Counted from the stretch's first letter, positions 37,209-47,136 are shown. The stretch: DNA of 64,000 nt from Nitrosopumilus sp. (GCF_025699255.1 NZ_JAILWA010000001.1:124001-188000); one strand, 5' to 3'. Numbers and translations are program-made. The notes: generated by a model from the letters alone, not told the origin.

Positions 37209-37361
37209 ATGGGGGATTGTAAGAGATGTGGTAGAGGATATGAGGTTGGGATTAAAGAATTTTGTTCAGAAGAATGTTTTAAAAAAGATCTCCAAGAAAG
37301 AATCAATGAAGCTACTGCAAAAGAAAAGTCACATACCAATAATCTTACCAAAGAAGATTAA
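37209..37361 (+). CDS. Four-cysteine zinc microprotein
   Basis: 50 residues: MGDCKRCGRGYEVGIKEFCS then EECFKKDL, giving CxxC and CxxxC at zinc-ribbon spacing (DUF2116-like pattern), with a charged tail. ATG 37209; ends 3 bp before the convergent NAD kinase stop. Confidence 0.65.
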   Translation: MGDCKRCGRGYEVGIKEFCSEECFKKDLQERINEATAKEKSHTNNLTKED

Positions 37362-37364
37362 TAA

Positions 37365-38363
37365 TTATTCAATTTTAGAAATTTCATAAATTTTTTGTCT
37401 TGCGTCCCGGATAGAAACTTTCTTTTTGACATAACCTTTTTTTAATAAATGACTTAACGCCAACCTAACAGTTCGATCAGGAAGTAATGTTTTATTTGCT
37501 AAATCTTTTTGAGTAAGAGCCCCTTCATATTCTAGTGTTTTTAATAATAGTTTAGAGCTAGGAGGCATGCTTAACAATTCCTCAGCCAAATGAACTTTTT
37601 TTGCCAGTGCAGAAATTGCAGTAGAATCTTTTTTCAAACGAATGATTTTAGCTGGAGGGAAAAACTGAGTACATTCAACAGTTTTGTTTACTTTGTATCT
37701 ATCTAGTCCATCAAGAACTACTTCACAATGTAATCGTGCAGAAATATCATCAATTTCAATAGAGCTGTCATTTGAAACAATAATTGGTCTACGAGTAACG
37801 TCAAGAGAATTTACAGAAATAATTTCAAAAACTGCAGAATCCTGAAAAAGTACGGGTCCACCAGCTGACATAGAATATGCAGAAGAGCCAATAGGCGTTG
37901 AAACAATAATACCATCACTGTTATCGTGCCAAACTTCATCACCATTAACACGCAATGTATGTTCCATCAACATTGCACTTTTTGATGAAAAAACAGCTAC
38001 ATCATTTAGAACAGGGTAAACATTTTTTCCATCAATTTTAACACCCAATCTAGGAACTTCTTCAACAGTGTAGTTTTGTTTTTTTAGAACATTCACATAT
38101 GTAGAAAATTCTTTAAGTTCAATTTGTGCCAAAAATCCACTAGCCTCACCCTCACTAATACCCAAAACAGGTAAAGTAGAATCAAAAGTCCTATGAAAAT
38201 AATTTCGAACGCCCTTATCACCACCTAATACAATTATGCAATCAGCAGGCTTGTTCTTTGATTTTGTCAGAGTAAAAGATTTGATTCCAGATTCATCAAG
38301 GATTTTTTTGATGGTCTTTGAAGCAGATTCAGTTGTGCCGGAACCATAAATGCCTATTTGCAT
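37365..38363 (-). CDS. NAD kinase fused to a winged-helix domain
   Basis: 332 residues from ATG 38363. Kinase part: IIVLGGDKGV (residues 43-52, in place of the common GGDGT), LNDVAVF and STPIGSSAYSMSAGGP. The final 68 residues are a MarR-like winged helix: GALTQKDLANKTLLPDRTVR then LKKGYVKKK. Phosphorylates NAD to NADP. The added DNA-binding module suggests DNA contact or redox-linked regulation; this is inference. Confidence 0.88.
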   Translation of the reverse strand: MQIGIYGSGTTESASKTIKKILDESGIKSFTLTKSKNKPADCIIVLGGDKGVRNYFHRTFDSTLPVLGISEGEASGFLAQIELKEFSTYVNVLKKQNYTVEEVPRLGVKIDGKNVYPVLNDVAVFSSKSAMLMEHTLRVNGDEVWHDNSDGIIVSTPIGSSAYSMSAGGPVLFQDSAVFEIISVNSLDVTRRPIIVSNDSSIEIDDISARLHCEVVLDGLDRYKVNKTVECTQFFPPAKIIRLKKDSTAISALAKKVHLAEELLSMPPSSKLLLKTLEYEGALTQKDLANKTLLPDRTVRLALSHLLKKGYVKKKVSIRDARQKIYEISKIE

Positions 38364-38403
38364 AGAAGAAACAATCAATTTGCCATAATAAAAGAATAAT
38401 GTA

Positions 38404-39273
38404 TTACAAATCTCTAAATTTTACTAGATTGTAAAAATACGAGGCATTAGTTTCAACGATTCCTTTTTTAGGGATTTTTTGTAGTCCAACATTATTAGAT
38501 TCTAATGCAGCCTGAGCAGCACCTCCAGCAAAACAAAGTGCCCACAAAAAGTCTTTTTCTTTAAGCATAGTACATGTAAAAGTAGAACAAAAAATATCAC
38601 CAACACCTGTTGTGTCATGAATTTGTTTATTGGGCAAAGTGATCGAATAGATTTTATCTTTTACCAATAACGAAACATCGGTTTTATTTGTGAATAACAC
38701 ATAATCAATTCCTTTCTTCTGTAATGCAATCATCATTTCATCATTAGTTCCATTGACAATTTGTTTTGATTCCTCAGGATTTACTTTGATTGCATTAACA
38801 TGAGATAAATCCAGATTAGTTTTTTCTAAGAATACATTATTTTGTGGATCTTTTTGTCTTAAAAATCCCTGAGGATCAAGAAAAAGAAAATTAGAATCAT
38901 TTTTGATTTTTTTAAAGACATCGTCAGACACCTCATGAAAAATAGGACTAACTAAATGCCCATCAGCATTATTTTTAAAATAATCAAGTTGATCACACTC
39001 ATTTTCAAGTTTCAGAGTTCTATCTGAGCCATTAATATTGATTGCAAATTTTGTTGTATTTTTTTCAGATTCTGAATTGTGGAAGTTGATTTTATGTTCA
39101 GTTAAATATTGCTTTGGGAAATCAGGTCCAAATTTCGTATACAAATCAACATCAAATTTGAATTGTCTAGCAGTAATCCCACAATAACATGCAGCCCCAC
39201 CAATTTGTTCATAATTATTTTCACCTATAGTAATTGTATCAATTGCACAATGAGAGAACACAGATAATTTCAT
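38404..39273 (-). CDS. PfkB-family sugar/nucleoside kinase
   Basis: 289 residues. Carries the anion-hole/catalytic motif HDTTGVGDIFCSTF and the N-terminal GGAACYCG motif. Substrate unknown. Follows the NAD kinase gene closely upstream on the same strand (40 bp), perhaps one transcript. Confidence 0.9.
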   Translation of the reverse strand: MKLSVFSHCAIDTITIGENNYEQIGGAACYCGITARQFKFDVDLYTKFGPDFPKQYLTEHKINFHNSESEKNTTKFAININGSDRTLKLENECDQLDYFKNNADGHLVSPIFHEVSDDVFKKIKNDSNFLFLDPQGFLRQKDPQNNVFLEKTNLDLSHVNAIKVNPEESKQIVNGTNDEMMIALQKKGIDYVLFTNKTDVSLLVKDKIYSITLPNKQIHDTTGVGDIFCSTFTCTMLKEKDFLWALCFAGGAAQAALESNNVGLQKIPKKGIVETNASYFYNLVKFRDL

Positions 39274-39298
39274 TTTTTAAATTTGTTTTAGTATAGAT

Positions 39299-39406
39299 TT
39301 AGTTATTTGCATTGATTTCAGACATGCAGTCATGACAGATTATCTCTCCTTTCACTATCTCTATTTCAACTCCAGATTTGAGACAAGTATGGCACAAACC
39401 ACGCAT
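39299..39406 (-). CDS. Zinc-ribbon microprotein
   Basis: 35 residues: MRGLCHTCLKSGVEIEIVKG then EIICHDCMSE, two CxxC pairs, a minimal zinc ribbon. ATG 39406; upstream of the PfkB kinase by 25 bp on the same strand. Confidence 0.6.
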   Translation of the reverse strand: MRGLCHTCLKSGVEIEIVKGEIICHDCMSEINANN

Positions 39407-39533
39407 GATATATCAATAGAATTTAACCGATCTAGAATTAAAACATAGAGGATTTTTTGTCATAATTTAGGCACAAAAATGCTTTTTTTGTAAGATTCTA
39501 CAAGAATATAAGTAGGCAAATTAGTTCATGTGC

Positions 39534-39821
39534 ATGCCACTTAAACGTGCAAGTCGAGGTCGTACAAAAGGAGGAAAAGGATCCTCAGGAGTTGTTCAAT
39601 GTACAAACTGTGGTCAGACAGTCCCAAAAGACAAAGCAAAAAAAGTTACATCAAAATTAAATTTGGTGGAACATACTTTGGCAAAAGAACTTCGGGCACA
39701 AGGAGCATATATTGCATCACCAACAGTATTGAAACATTACTGTATATCATGTGCAATACACTTTAAGATTCTTAAAATTAGATCTGCCGATAATAGAAGA
39801 AAACGAGGAAAGCTTCGTTAA
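39534..39821 (+). CDS. rps26e: 30S ribosomal protein S26e
   Basis: 95 residues from ATG 39534, 27 bp after a TATA-like GAATATAAG near 39505; ATG 39528 is in frame just upstream. Zinc cysteines CTNC and CISC, and the family core PKDKAKKVTSK. Component of the small subunit near the mRNA exit; typical of eukaryotes and TACK archaea. Confidence 0.95.
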   Translation: MPLKRASRGRTKGGKGSSGVVQCTNCGQTVPKDKAKKVTSKLNLVEHTLAKELRAQGAYIASPTVLKHYCISCAIHFKILKIRSADNRRKRGKLR

Positions 39822-39823
39822 GA

Positions 39824-40417
39824 TTAATCTTTAATATTTTTTCCAGTGAAAACCATTCTTTGAATTAAAGTTATTCCGGCAATTATAACCACAATAAGGA
39901 CAGCATATTCCATAAAACCAATTATTCCAATTATTGCAATTACCAAAAGTCTTTCGGCTCTTTCACCAATTCCTATACCTTGAAGCTTTATGTTGATGAT
40001 ATCAGATTTTGCTCTAGCATAACTTACTAACAAAGACAAAGTGATTGCAAGTAATACAAGATAAGGTTGAGCATATCCACCAATCAAAATTCCCAAAAAG
40101 ATAGCAACTTCAGAAATTTTATCAAACATAGAGTCAAGATATTCTCCTTTCTTGGAGGTCTTTCCTGTGATTCTTGCAACTTGTCCATCTACCATATCAA
40201 AAAAACCAGAAACCAGTAACAAAATACCTCCAATAATCAATCCAAATTCAACCCCCATTCCATAGACTATTGCAGATGCAAGTGCAAATCCCAATCCTAC
40301 AAAAGTCCAAAAATTTGCTGACAAACCAGTAGATGCAAATCCTTTTCCAATTTTTTCCAATGTGGGACGAAGAGAGTCTCTCAGATTATTTAACACGAAA
40401 TACACCCAAAATACCAT
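39824..40417 (-). CDS. CDP-alcohol phosphatidyltransferase (archaetidylinositol phosphate synthase-like)
   Basis: 197 residues, six membrane helices. The signature D-G-x2-A-R-x8-G-x3-D-x3-D is present (DGQVARITGK then KGEYLDSMFD). It joins CDP-archaeol to a polar alcohol such as inositol phosphate in ether lipid synthesis. Confidence 0.9.
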   Translation of the reverse strand: MVFWVYFVLNNLRDSLRPTLEKIGKGFASTGLSANFWTFVGLGFALASAIVYGMGVEFGLIIGGILLLVSGFFDMVDGQVARITGKTSKKGEYLDSMFDKISEVAIFLGILIGGYAQPYLVLLAITLSLLVSYARAKSDIINIKLQGIGIGERAERLLVIAIIGIIGFMEYAVLIVVIIAGITLIQRMVFTGKNIKD

Positions 40418-40523
40418 CTAATAAAGTGAACAGAAGCAAAAACAAAGCAAACAGGGTAAAAAATCATTGAAAAACCAAAATTCTAGAATGAAAATTAGTG
40501 AAATGCAATAATATTTTTGAATC

Positions 40524-40556
40524 AATAATCATGAAAAGATTGCATGTTTGATTATT
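40524..40556. repeat. 8-bp inverted repeat near T-run
   Basis: AATAATCA (40524-40531) and TGATTATT (40549-40556) with 17-nt spacer in the 180-bp gap between the transferase and the agmatinase-like gene. Could fold at the 3' end of the latter or mark a promoter element. Confidence 0.25.
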
Positions 40557-40597
40557 TTTTTATGTTGTATGTCAAATAATGATGAATTGATGAAAAA

Positions 40598-41473
40598 CTA
40601 GGAATTTTGAGAAAGATTGATTGCTATGAGGGTTGAAATAATTTTAGCAGCTAAAGATGCAGTAGAACCATTATCATGATAAGGGTTTAATTCAACTATA
40701 TCCACACCGGTGATTTTAGAATTATCAAAAGTATGAATCATGTCAAATAATTCTCTAGATGTAATTCCCACAGCTTCGGGATTGCCAACTCCAGGAGCAA
40801 ATGCAGGATCTAAAACATCAAGATCAAAACTAGAATAAATAGAATCAAAACTTGAGATATGATCTTTTAAAAGTTCTGGACCCTTGCCTTCTCTAATTTG
40901 TTTATCAGTAATGGTTTTAATTTTATTTTCAGTAAGAAATTCTAACTCTTCTTTTACAAAAGCTCTAGCACCAACATGTAAAATATTTTCAGGGCCTCTC
41001 TCCTCTACAATCCTTCTCAAATATGATGCATGGCTTAACTTTATGTCTGCAAATTCGTCACGTAAATCATAATGTGCATCAAAGACAACATATCCTGTCT
41101 CTTTTGGAAAACTGGTGTATGTCCCATAGGTAATAGAATGCTCTCCACCCAAAATGAATAATTGTCTTTGTTTAGACACAAGCTCAGTTGTAATTTTTTT
41201 AACCATGTCAATCATTTCAGATGCAACAACTGTATGTCTGGTATTTCCTAAATCTTCAATATTCACAGTTTCTAAATCAACACCTAATTCAGGATGAAAA
41301 ATCTCAATATTATTAAAAGAATCACGAATTGCGTCAGGACCAAATCTACACCCAGATTTGTAAGAATGTGTGGCATCAAAAGGAATTCCAAATATGGTGG
41401 CTACAGGATCAGAGTCATCCTCAGAAGAGGTGATGAGAGGATTATTGTTCATGTATAAATCCAGAAAACTCAT
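40598..41473 (-). CDS. speB: Agmatinase/arginase-family ureohydrolase
   Basis: 291 residues. Binuclear manganese motifs GGEHSITYG, FDAHYDLRDE and SFDLDVLDPAFAPG are all intact. Probably makes putrescine from agmatine for polyamines. It directly follows thrS on the same strand (3 bp gap). Confidence 0.9.
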   Translation of the reverse strand: MSFLDLYMNNNPLITSSEDDSDPVATIFGIPFDATHSYKSGCRFGPDAIRDSFNNIEIFHPELGVDLETVNIEDLGNTRHTVVASEMIDMVKKITTELVSKQRQLFILGGEHSITYGTYTSFPKETGYVVFDAHYDLRDEFADIKLSHASYLRRIVEERGPENILHVGARAFVKEELEFLTENKIKTITDKQIREGKGPELLKDHISSFDSIYSSFDLDVLDPAFAPGVGNPEAVGITSRELFDMIHTFDNSKITGVDIVELNPYHDNGSTASLAAKIISTLIAINLSQNS

Positions 41474-41476
41474 TTT

Positions 41477-43345
41477 CTACACCATCAAGTTTGGTCTCTT
41501 GGAGAGATATTTTGGAAGATTCAAACCGCTGAAAGGTTTTCCTTTAGTTTGATTATTAAATTCTTCAATAAAGTTATCAAATGATAATTCTCTAACATCT
41601 CCAGTTTCTCTGTCACGAATGCTTAGATTTTGAGAATGGGCTTCTTTCTCACCGATAACCAGAATGTATCTTATCCATTCTTTTTCAGCTTCTCGAATTC
41701 TTTTCCCAATACTTTCATTTCTATCATCAACATCTACGCGTATATTGTTTGCAGAAATTTTATCACTTAATGTTTCAGCAAATTCATAAAATTCTTCTTT
41801 AAGAGGAATTATTCTAACTTGGGTAGGGGCCAGCCATAATGGGAATTGGGGTTTACGTCCTTCATAGGAATCTTTTGCTGCCTTTTCAAGTAAAGCATAG
41901 ATAATTCTTTCAATTGCACCACTAGGAGAATTGTGTAATATGATAGGATTTTGTTTTGTATTATTTTCGTCAACAAAGTCAATCCCATATCGTTTTCCAT
42001 TTTCAACATCAATCTGATCTGTGGATAATGCTGATGCTTTTCCAAGACCATCAACAAAATTAAATTCCCATTTTAAAACAAAATAAAAGAATTTTTCTTT
42101 CCACATTTCCACTAAAACAGGCCTCCCATGTTTTTTTACCAATTCTTCAATGGCAGATTTATTCTCATTGTAAAAATCTTCAGTAAATCTAATTGCCATA
42201 TCATAGTCAGTTTCGTCAATACCAAGTTCACGAAGAACACTTTGTGAAAGATCAAAACGAATCTTTATCTCGTCTACTGCTTGTTCCATGTCCTTACAAA
42301 AGGCATGACAATCAGGCATGGTAAATGCTCTTAATCGTCTTAATCCAACTAATTCTCCAGATTGCTCACGTCTAAAGCTATATCGTGTAAGTTCATAGAG
42401 TTTGTAAGGTAAATTTTTGTAAGATAATTGATATTGATTTGCCATCAAAAATTGTCCAAAACAAGCAGCAAACCTCAAAAAGAGTTTTTTTCCCTCTGAA
42501 TCAATATTGTATTGTCGAGCAGGAAATCGATTGAAGTAACTTACCATACTAGGATGTTCTGAATCATACATTATCGGAGTTTCAACTTCATATCCACCAT
42601 ACTCCTTAACCCTATCAGTCACATAACGTTCAATCAAAGATTTGATTAATCGTCCATTGGGATAAAATCTCATATTCCCAGAATCAGATGCAGGTTCATA
42701 ATCAGAAATTCCCATTTTTTTCATTAATCCAACATGAGGCGGAGGTTGATCAACTTTACGAATTTTTGCAGATTCATATTTTGCCAAAACTTCTAATTTC
42801 TTGTGTTTGGAAAAATCAAAATCGCCAATGTTTGTCATAGTTCCATCAGGAGAAAGAATTTTCCAAAATGAACGAATTTTTGATTCACCTTTAAGAGCTT
42901 CAGATGTAATTTCCTCATCAGAATTAGAAATTTCAGAGTTTTTTGTAACAACTTTGGAACTTTCTGCAAGCGGATGTCCTTTTACTTGTATTTTGTAGGA
43001 TTTTGTCCAACCAAAAGGAGAATGAGATACTTCAAGTTCAGATGCACCATCTTCCATTTCTTTTAACAATTCAATTGCAATTGAAGGTTTTGCAAGATTA
43101 GAGCTTAGATGAGCATATGGATAAAGTAATAATTTTTTGCAGCCAATTTTTTCCATAGAGGATTTTATTTGAGATATGGCATTTTGTGCAACAGATTTAT
43201 CATCACCATCTTCTATTGCAACAAAAACAACTACAAGTTCTTCTAATCTTTGAGTTTGAGGGTTTTCAATATCTTCGGCGGATTTTATCTCTTTTTTTGT
43301 AGGAGTATATTCAATATGATCACAATGCAGTTGTAATATACGCAT
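41477..43345 (-). CDS. thrS: Threonyl-tRNA synthetase, archaeal type
   Basis: 622 residues. N-terminal archaeal editing domain (LQLHCDHIEYTPTKKEIKSA), then class II core: motif 2 FRREQSGELVGLRR, zinc Cys in AACFGQF with downstream His, and the anticodon-binding domain from about residue 510. Charges tRNA-Thr and edits mischarged Ser. Confidence 0.96.
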   Translation of the reverse strand: MRILQLHCDHIEYTPTKKEIKSAEDIENPQTQRLEELVVVFVAIEDGDDKSVAQNAISQIKSSMEKIGCKKLLLYPYAHLSSNLAKPSIAIELLKEMEDGASELEVSHSPFGWTKSYKIQVKGHPLAESSKVVTKNSEISNSDEEITSEALKGESKIRSFWKILSPDGTMTNIGDFDFSKHKKLEVLAKYESAKIRKVDQPPPHVGLMKKMGISDYEPASDSGNMRFYPNGRLIKSLIERYVTDRVKEYGGYEVETPIMYDSEHPSMVSYFNRFPARQYNIDSEGKKLFLRFAACFGQFLMANQYQLSYKNLPYKLYELTRYSFRREQSGELVGLRRLRAFTMPDCHAFCKDMEQAVDEIKIRFDLSQSVLRELGIDETDYDMAIRFTEDFYNENKSAIEELVKKHGRPVLVEMWKEKFFYFVLKWEFNFVDGLGKASALSTDQIDVENGKRYGIDFVDENNTKQNPIILHNSPSGAIERIIYALLEKAAKDSYEGRKPQFPLWLAPTQVRIIPLKEEFYEFAETLSDKISANNIRVDVDDRNESIGKRIREAEKEWIRYILVIGEKEAHSQNLSIRDRETGDVRELSFDNFIEEFNNQTKGKPFSGLNLPKYLSKRPNLMV

Positions 43346-43483
43346 GTTTAGGGATTCAAAATGGGCATAAATATACGATTCTCAAAATAAAGAACAAAAT
43401 ATGATGAAATTGGAATATTGAGAAAAAATACGGGTGGAATTTACTAATAATGAAATTTAAGCAATCATACATAGAAATCACAT

Positions 43484-43633
43484 ATGAAGGCAAAGAAAAA
43501 TGAGAAAAGATACCAAGAATTAATCAAAGAAAAAAAAGAGTTAGAAAAAAACAGACCACATGGAATAAATGAAATGAGAAGATGGAAACACAGCATGGGT
43601 AAAGTTTTGCAAGAATTAGAATTGTACAATTAA
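43484..43633 (+). CDS. 49-residue basic helical microprotein
   Basis: ATG 43484: MKAKKNEKRYQELIKEKKEL, Lys/Glu-rich with a later MRRWKHSMGK. TATA-like AATTTAAGC at 43454-43462 is centred 26 bp upstream. May bind nucleic acid; unknown. Confidence 0.55.
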   Translation: MKAKKNEKRYQELIKEKKELEKNRPHGINEMRRWKHSMGKVLQELELYN

Positions 43634-43685
43634 GTCACATAGCGTTTTAAATTAAGTTCAAATGTGTGAAATAAAAATATGAACT

Positions 43686-44183
43686 ATGAATCCATCAGAT
43701 GTTTTTCGAAAGAGAAATCTTACAAAAGTAAATTTCGAGTATGAAGAATTGATTGGAAAAGATTTTTCTGATTCAAATATGAATGGAGTAAATCTCAAAA
43801 ATAGAGACATCCATAATGCTGATTTAAGCTGTACTGATCTTACTGATGCTGATTTAAGTGGGTCAATATTGTTTTATGTAAAATTACGAGGGGCAGACAT
43901 GCGAGGAGCAGATTTGTCAAATGCAAAGATATGGGATGCTGAATTGTATGGAGCAGATTTAAGAAGTACAGACATGCGAGGAGCAGATTTGTTTTATGCA
44001 GATATGCGAAATACAGATTTGAATAAAGCAAATCTCAGCGGAGTAAATCTTAGACATGCAAACTTTGATGGAGCAATTTTAATTGATGTAGATTTTTCTG
44101 ATGCAAAATATGATTCAAGTACAATAAATACAATGTCAGAAAAAGGAAAAATCATATTAAAAAAACAAGGACAACCTTGGTAA
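43686..44183 (+). CDS. Pentapeptide-repeat protein
   Basis: 165 residues from ATG 43686. Residues about 25-145 are consecutive A-(D/N)-(L/M)-x-x pentapeptides (NADLSCTDLTDADLSGSILF), predicting a right-handed square beta-helix. Some such proteins mimic DNA and protect gyrase; role here unknown. The overlapping ATG at 43679 is in another frame and ends early. Confidence 0.9.
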   Translation: MNPSDVFRKRNLTKVNFEYEELIGKDFSDSNMNGVNLKNRDIHNADLSCTDLTDADLSGSILFYVKLRGADMRGADLSNAKIWDAELYGADLRSTDMRGADLFYADMRNTDLNKANLSGVNLRHANFDGAILIDVDFSDAKYDSSTINTMSEKGKIILKKQGQPW

Positions 44184-44208
44184 AATATATTAAAAAAATA
44201 AAAAGGAA

Positions 44209-44832
44209 TTATTCCTCTATGTTGGAATCAGCAACGAAATCATCAGTAGAGAAGATAGGATCAACTTTGATCAAACCATTTTGAAACAATGGGATTCTCA
44301 AGCCATTTTCCATATTCTGAACTTTGGCAGTAGAAAAATCCAATACAAAGAATCCAGGAGAATCAGCCACTGGTGCATAATGTCCTCTTAGAATAATTCT
44401 AAAAGTATCACCGCCATCCAATGTTCCTGTTCCATGTAGTCTAAGTTTTCCATTTACTGCTTTTCCTTTAAGTTCTAATGGGATATCCATCCTATCACCC
44501 ACAGAAATTTCTGCAGATGATTTTACTTTCCAGACTCCATTATTTTGATGAATTGCATTTCCTTCTGTAATTACTATTTTAGAAGGGAATGCCTGATCAC
44601 CAAAAATGGCCCATCCATCAGTCTCACCACTAAAAATTACTTGAGCTTGACTGTCTGGAGATACTGTTGATACATCAGATAATGCATCAATAGTTGCTGA
44701 TGAAACACTAGTTGGGAATAAATCATTTACATCTTCTGCAAATACATTAGTTGTTCCAAGGGAACCAAAAACAAGCACTGTTAGCACAGGGAGTACAAAC
44801 AACAATGACTGTTTTTTACTAGATTGTTTCAT
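44209..44832 (-). CDS. Exported hypothetical protein
   Basis: 207 residues with signal peptide (LLFVLPVLTVLVFGSLGTTN, cleavage near VFA-ED). Beta-rich mature domain with LHGTGTLDGGDTFRIILRG. No C-terminal anchor. Function unknown. Confidence 0.75.
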   Translation of the reverse strand: MKQSSKKQSLLFVLPVLTVLVFGSLGTTNVFAEDVNDLFPTSVSSATIDALSDVSTVSPDSQAQVIFSGETDGWAIFGDQAFPSKIVITEGNAIHQNNGVWKVKSSAEISVGDRMDIPLELKGKAVNGKLRLHGTGTLDGGDTFRIILRGHYAPVADSPGFFVLDFSTAKVQNMENGLRIPLFQNGLIKVDPIFSTDDFVADSNIEE

Positions 44833-44961
44833 AGAGAAGAAAAAACAAAAAATCTACTTAAGGAACAAGCAGCAATCATCAGTAATAATACTCTGTGTCA
44901 AAAAAAGAAATTACGGTAATTACAATTAAGATTAGAAAAATCACCCAACTCTTAAAAAAGG

Positions 44962-45294
44962 TCAGATTTTTTCTCGCAGCACAATAATTGAACGTAAAAT
45001 CAGCCCAGAAATACCTAGATTTGAAATTAGAAATTCAGATGCTCGCTTGAGAGGATACAAACCACGAAAGCCTTCATCATAAATCATTTCAATTGAACCA
45101 TGATTGGTTTTAACAAATGAAGTGATTAATGAAAAGTCACCCAATTTTTCATCGTGTCTTTCAAGATATAGACGCAATTCAACATGAGTGATAACAAATT
45201 CATCTTGAATGAAATTTCCAGAAGACATTAAAACTTCTACATCATCTGGAGATTTATTGACTCTTGCAGGATCGTGTAAATCAATTATATCCAT
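44962..45294 (-). CDS. Hypothetical protein
   Basis: 110 residues from ATG 45294. Mixed fold, ends with a hydrophobic C-terminal segment (LGISGLILRSIIVLREKI). No recognised family. Divergent from the deoxyhypusine synthase gene. Confidence 0.65.
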   Translation of the reverse strand: MDIIDLHDPARVNKSPDDVEVLMSSGNFIQDEFVITHVELRLYLERHDEKLGDFSLITSFVKTNHGSIEMIYDEGFRGLYPLKRASEFLISNLGISGLILRSIIVLREKI

Positions 45295-45401
45295 TCTGTT
45301 TTGATTAACATCATTCCTAAATAAGTAATAAATGAAAAAATCAAGTATTTCAAATCAAATCTTTGCGATAGTATTATTTACTGAAAAATTATTTTTGATA
45401 T

Positions 45402-46496
45402 ATGGATCCTCACAAGTTTCACGGTAAAGATATCCCACACATAAAATTAGATCCAAAAATGACCATCGAGGATTTAGTAGAAGTTTTTGCAAGTTCAGGA
45501 TACAATGGAAGACAGTTAGGAGATGCAGCAAAACTCTATGCACAAATGATTCAAGAAAATGCAACAATTTGCCTGACAGTTTCTGGAGCTATGACCCCCG
45601 TAGGATTTGGAGGAATAATCAAAACACTGATTGAAAGAGGTTTTGTGGATTGGATTGTAACAACCGGAGCTAATGTATATCATGAGGATCATTTTGCATG
45701 GGGACTACCAGTAAAACAAGGAAGTTTTGATGTTGATGATATGAAGCTATATGAAAATGAAATTGTCAGAATTAGAGATGTCTACATAAAATTTCATGAA
45801 ACATTGGAAGCGCAAGATGAATTAGTCCAAAAGATGTACGGAGAAGACTTTCCAGATAAGCCGTTCACCACGGCAGAATTTTGTAATTTGATGGGCAAAC
45901 TCAGTAAGGAAAAATCAAAACATCCTGAAAAAAGTTTCATCACTACAGCTTATGATTACGATGTCCCAGTGTACATTTCAACAATGAAAGATTCATCATT
46001 AGCATTGAATCTAGCAGTTCATAGATTACAAGATAAAGAATACAATTTAGATTTTGTAAGAGAGATAATTGAGCAAGCTGCAATTTTGTATGATTCAAAA
46101 AAATCAGGAATTTTAGAATTAGGTGGAGGAGTGCCAAAAAACACAGCTCAACAAACCGGACCTCTTTTAGATCAAATTCTAAAAAGAGATGACGGAGGAC
46201 AAGATTACATCATCCAGATAACAGATGCCAGACCAGATACAGGAGGATTATCAGGAGCTACTTTACAAGAGGGGAAAAGTTGGGGAAAAGTTCAAGATGC
46301 ACATAATGGCATGGTGACAGTATATGCAGATGCGACTATTGCATTTCCAATACTTGCACTATACGTGCTAAGTAATCAAAAATCCAGAAAACCAAAAAGA
46401 TTGTACAAGCAACTTGATAAACTATACAAAAAATTAAGTGATGATTATTTTAAACATCCAGATAATAAATTAAAAAAATCAAAAAAGAAAAACTAA
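45402..46496 (+). CDS. dys: Deoxyhypusine synthase
   Basis: 364 residues. NAD and substrate motifs TGANVYHED, LELGGGVPKN and DARPDTGGLSGA; the Lys in GKSWGKVQ region is the usual active-site zone. It transfers the aminobutyl group to a lysine of aIF5A. The agmatinase-like gene nearby may help supply polyamine. Confidence 0.92.
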   Translation: MDPHKFHGKDIPHIKLDPKMTIEDLVEVFASSGYNGRQLGDAAKLYAQMIQENATICLTVSGAMTPVGFGGIIKTLIERGFVDWIVTTGANVYHEDHFAWGLPVKQGSFDVDDMKLYENEIVRIRDVYIKFHETLEAQDELVQKMYGEDFPDKPFTTAEFCNLMGKLSKEKSKHPEKSFITTAYDYDVPVYISTMKDSSLALNLAVHRLQDKEYNLDFVREIIEQAAILYDSKKSGILELGGGVPKNTAQQTGPLLDQILKRDDGGQDYIIQITDARPDTGGLSGATLQEGKSWGKVQDAHNGMVTVYADATIAFPILALYVLSNQKSRKPKRLYKQLDKLYKKLSDDYFKHPDNKLKKSKKKN

Positions 46497-46705
46497 AATT
46501 TGTTAAATCGTGCTCGTTCTAGGTCACGATCATCCTTTGATTCTTTTTTGTATTCTTTGTAATGTTCTTTGCATAGAACTGTTTTTTTGCCAGTAGAGTT
46601 TACGCGTAGCCCTGCATTCTCCACTTTACTAGTATTTAGAGAACGGGCACCATCTTGATCACACCCTTCAAAATTACATTTTGCACCTTTAGACACTATT
46701 CCCAT
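46493..46705 (-). CDS. Conserved small zinc-finger-like protein
   Basis: 70 residues from ATG 46705. CNFEGC and VLCKEHYKEYKKE give a Cys3His pattern; the tail is strongly charged (KDDRDLERARFNKF). It overlaps the dys stop by 4 bp convergently. Probably nucleic acid or ribosome-associated, by charge only. Confidence 0.7.
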   Translation of the reverse strand: MGIVSKGAKCNFEGCDQDGARSLNTSKVENAGLRVNSTGKKTVLCKEHYKEYKKESKDDRDLERARFNKF

Positions 46706-46827
46706 AAAAGACAATAATCAAGATGTTATTTATACTTGAAAATAATTTCCCATATTTTTTACAAAAATAAAAAGAAAAGAAAGGTTATGGTTCATCGTTT
46801 ATAAGAGGAATATTTTTTTCTTGTGTC

Positions 46828-47136
46828 ATGGGTGGAGCAAAAAAACCAACTGCTGCAAACAAAGACAAATCAGCAGGAGTCAAAGATACAAAGAAAAAGA
46901 AAGACAAAGGAGAAGGCGGACCAAAGAAAGCCGAGATCACTGTTAAAGTAGATGAAACCCAAGCTTTGAAAATAATTCAAAATTCCAAAGTTGTTACCGT
47001 TCAAGATCTTGCAAGACAAACAGGAGTCAAAATATCTGCTGCAAATGCATTTCTAAGAGAATCAGCAAACAAGGGAATTGTAAAAAGAGTTGGCGGATAT
47101 TCAGGCCATCATTTGTATCAAGCAGTGTCTTCATAG
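46828..47136 (+). CDS. rps25e: 30S ribosomal protein S25e
   Basis: 102 residues: Lys-rich disordered N-terminus (1-35), then the winged-helix core (VTVQDLARQTGVKISAANAF). Small-subunit head protein of archaea and eukaryotes. Confidence 0.95.
   Translation: MGGAKKPTAANKDKSAGVKDTKKKKDKGEGGPKKAEITVKVDETQALKIIQNSKVVTVQDLARQTGVKISAANAFLRESANKGIVKRVGGYSGHHLYQAVSS

Noticed and set aside
44895-44987. 30-residue basic GTG frame
   Set aside because: No TATA box about 26 bp upstream and it overlaps the end of the minus-strand gene.
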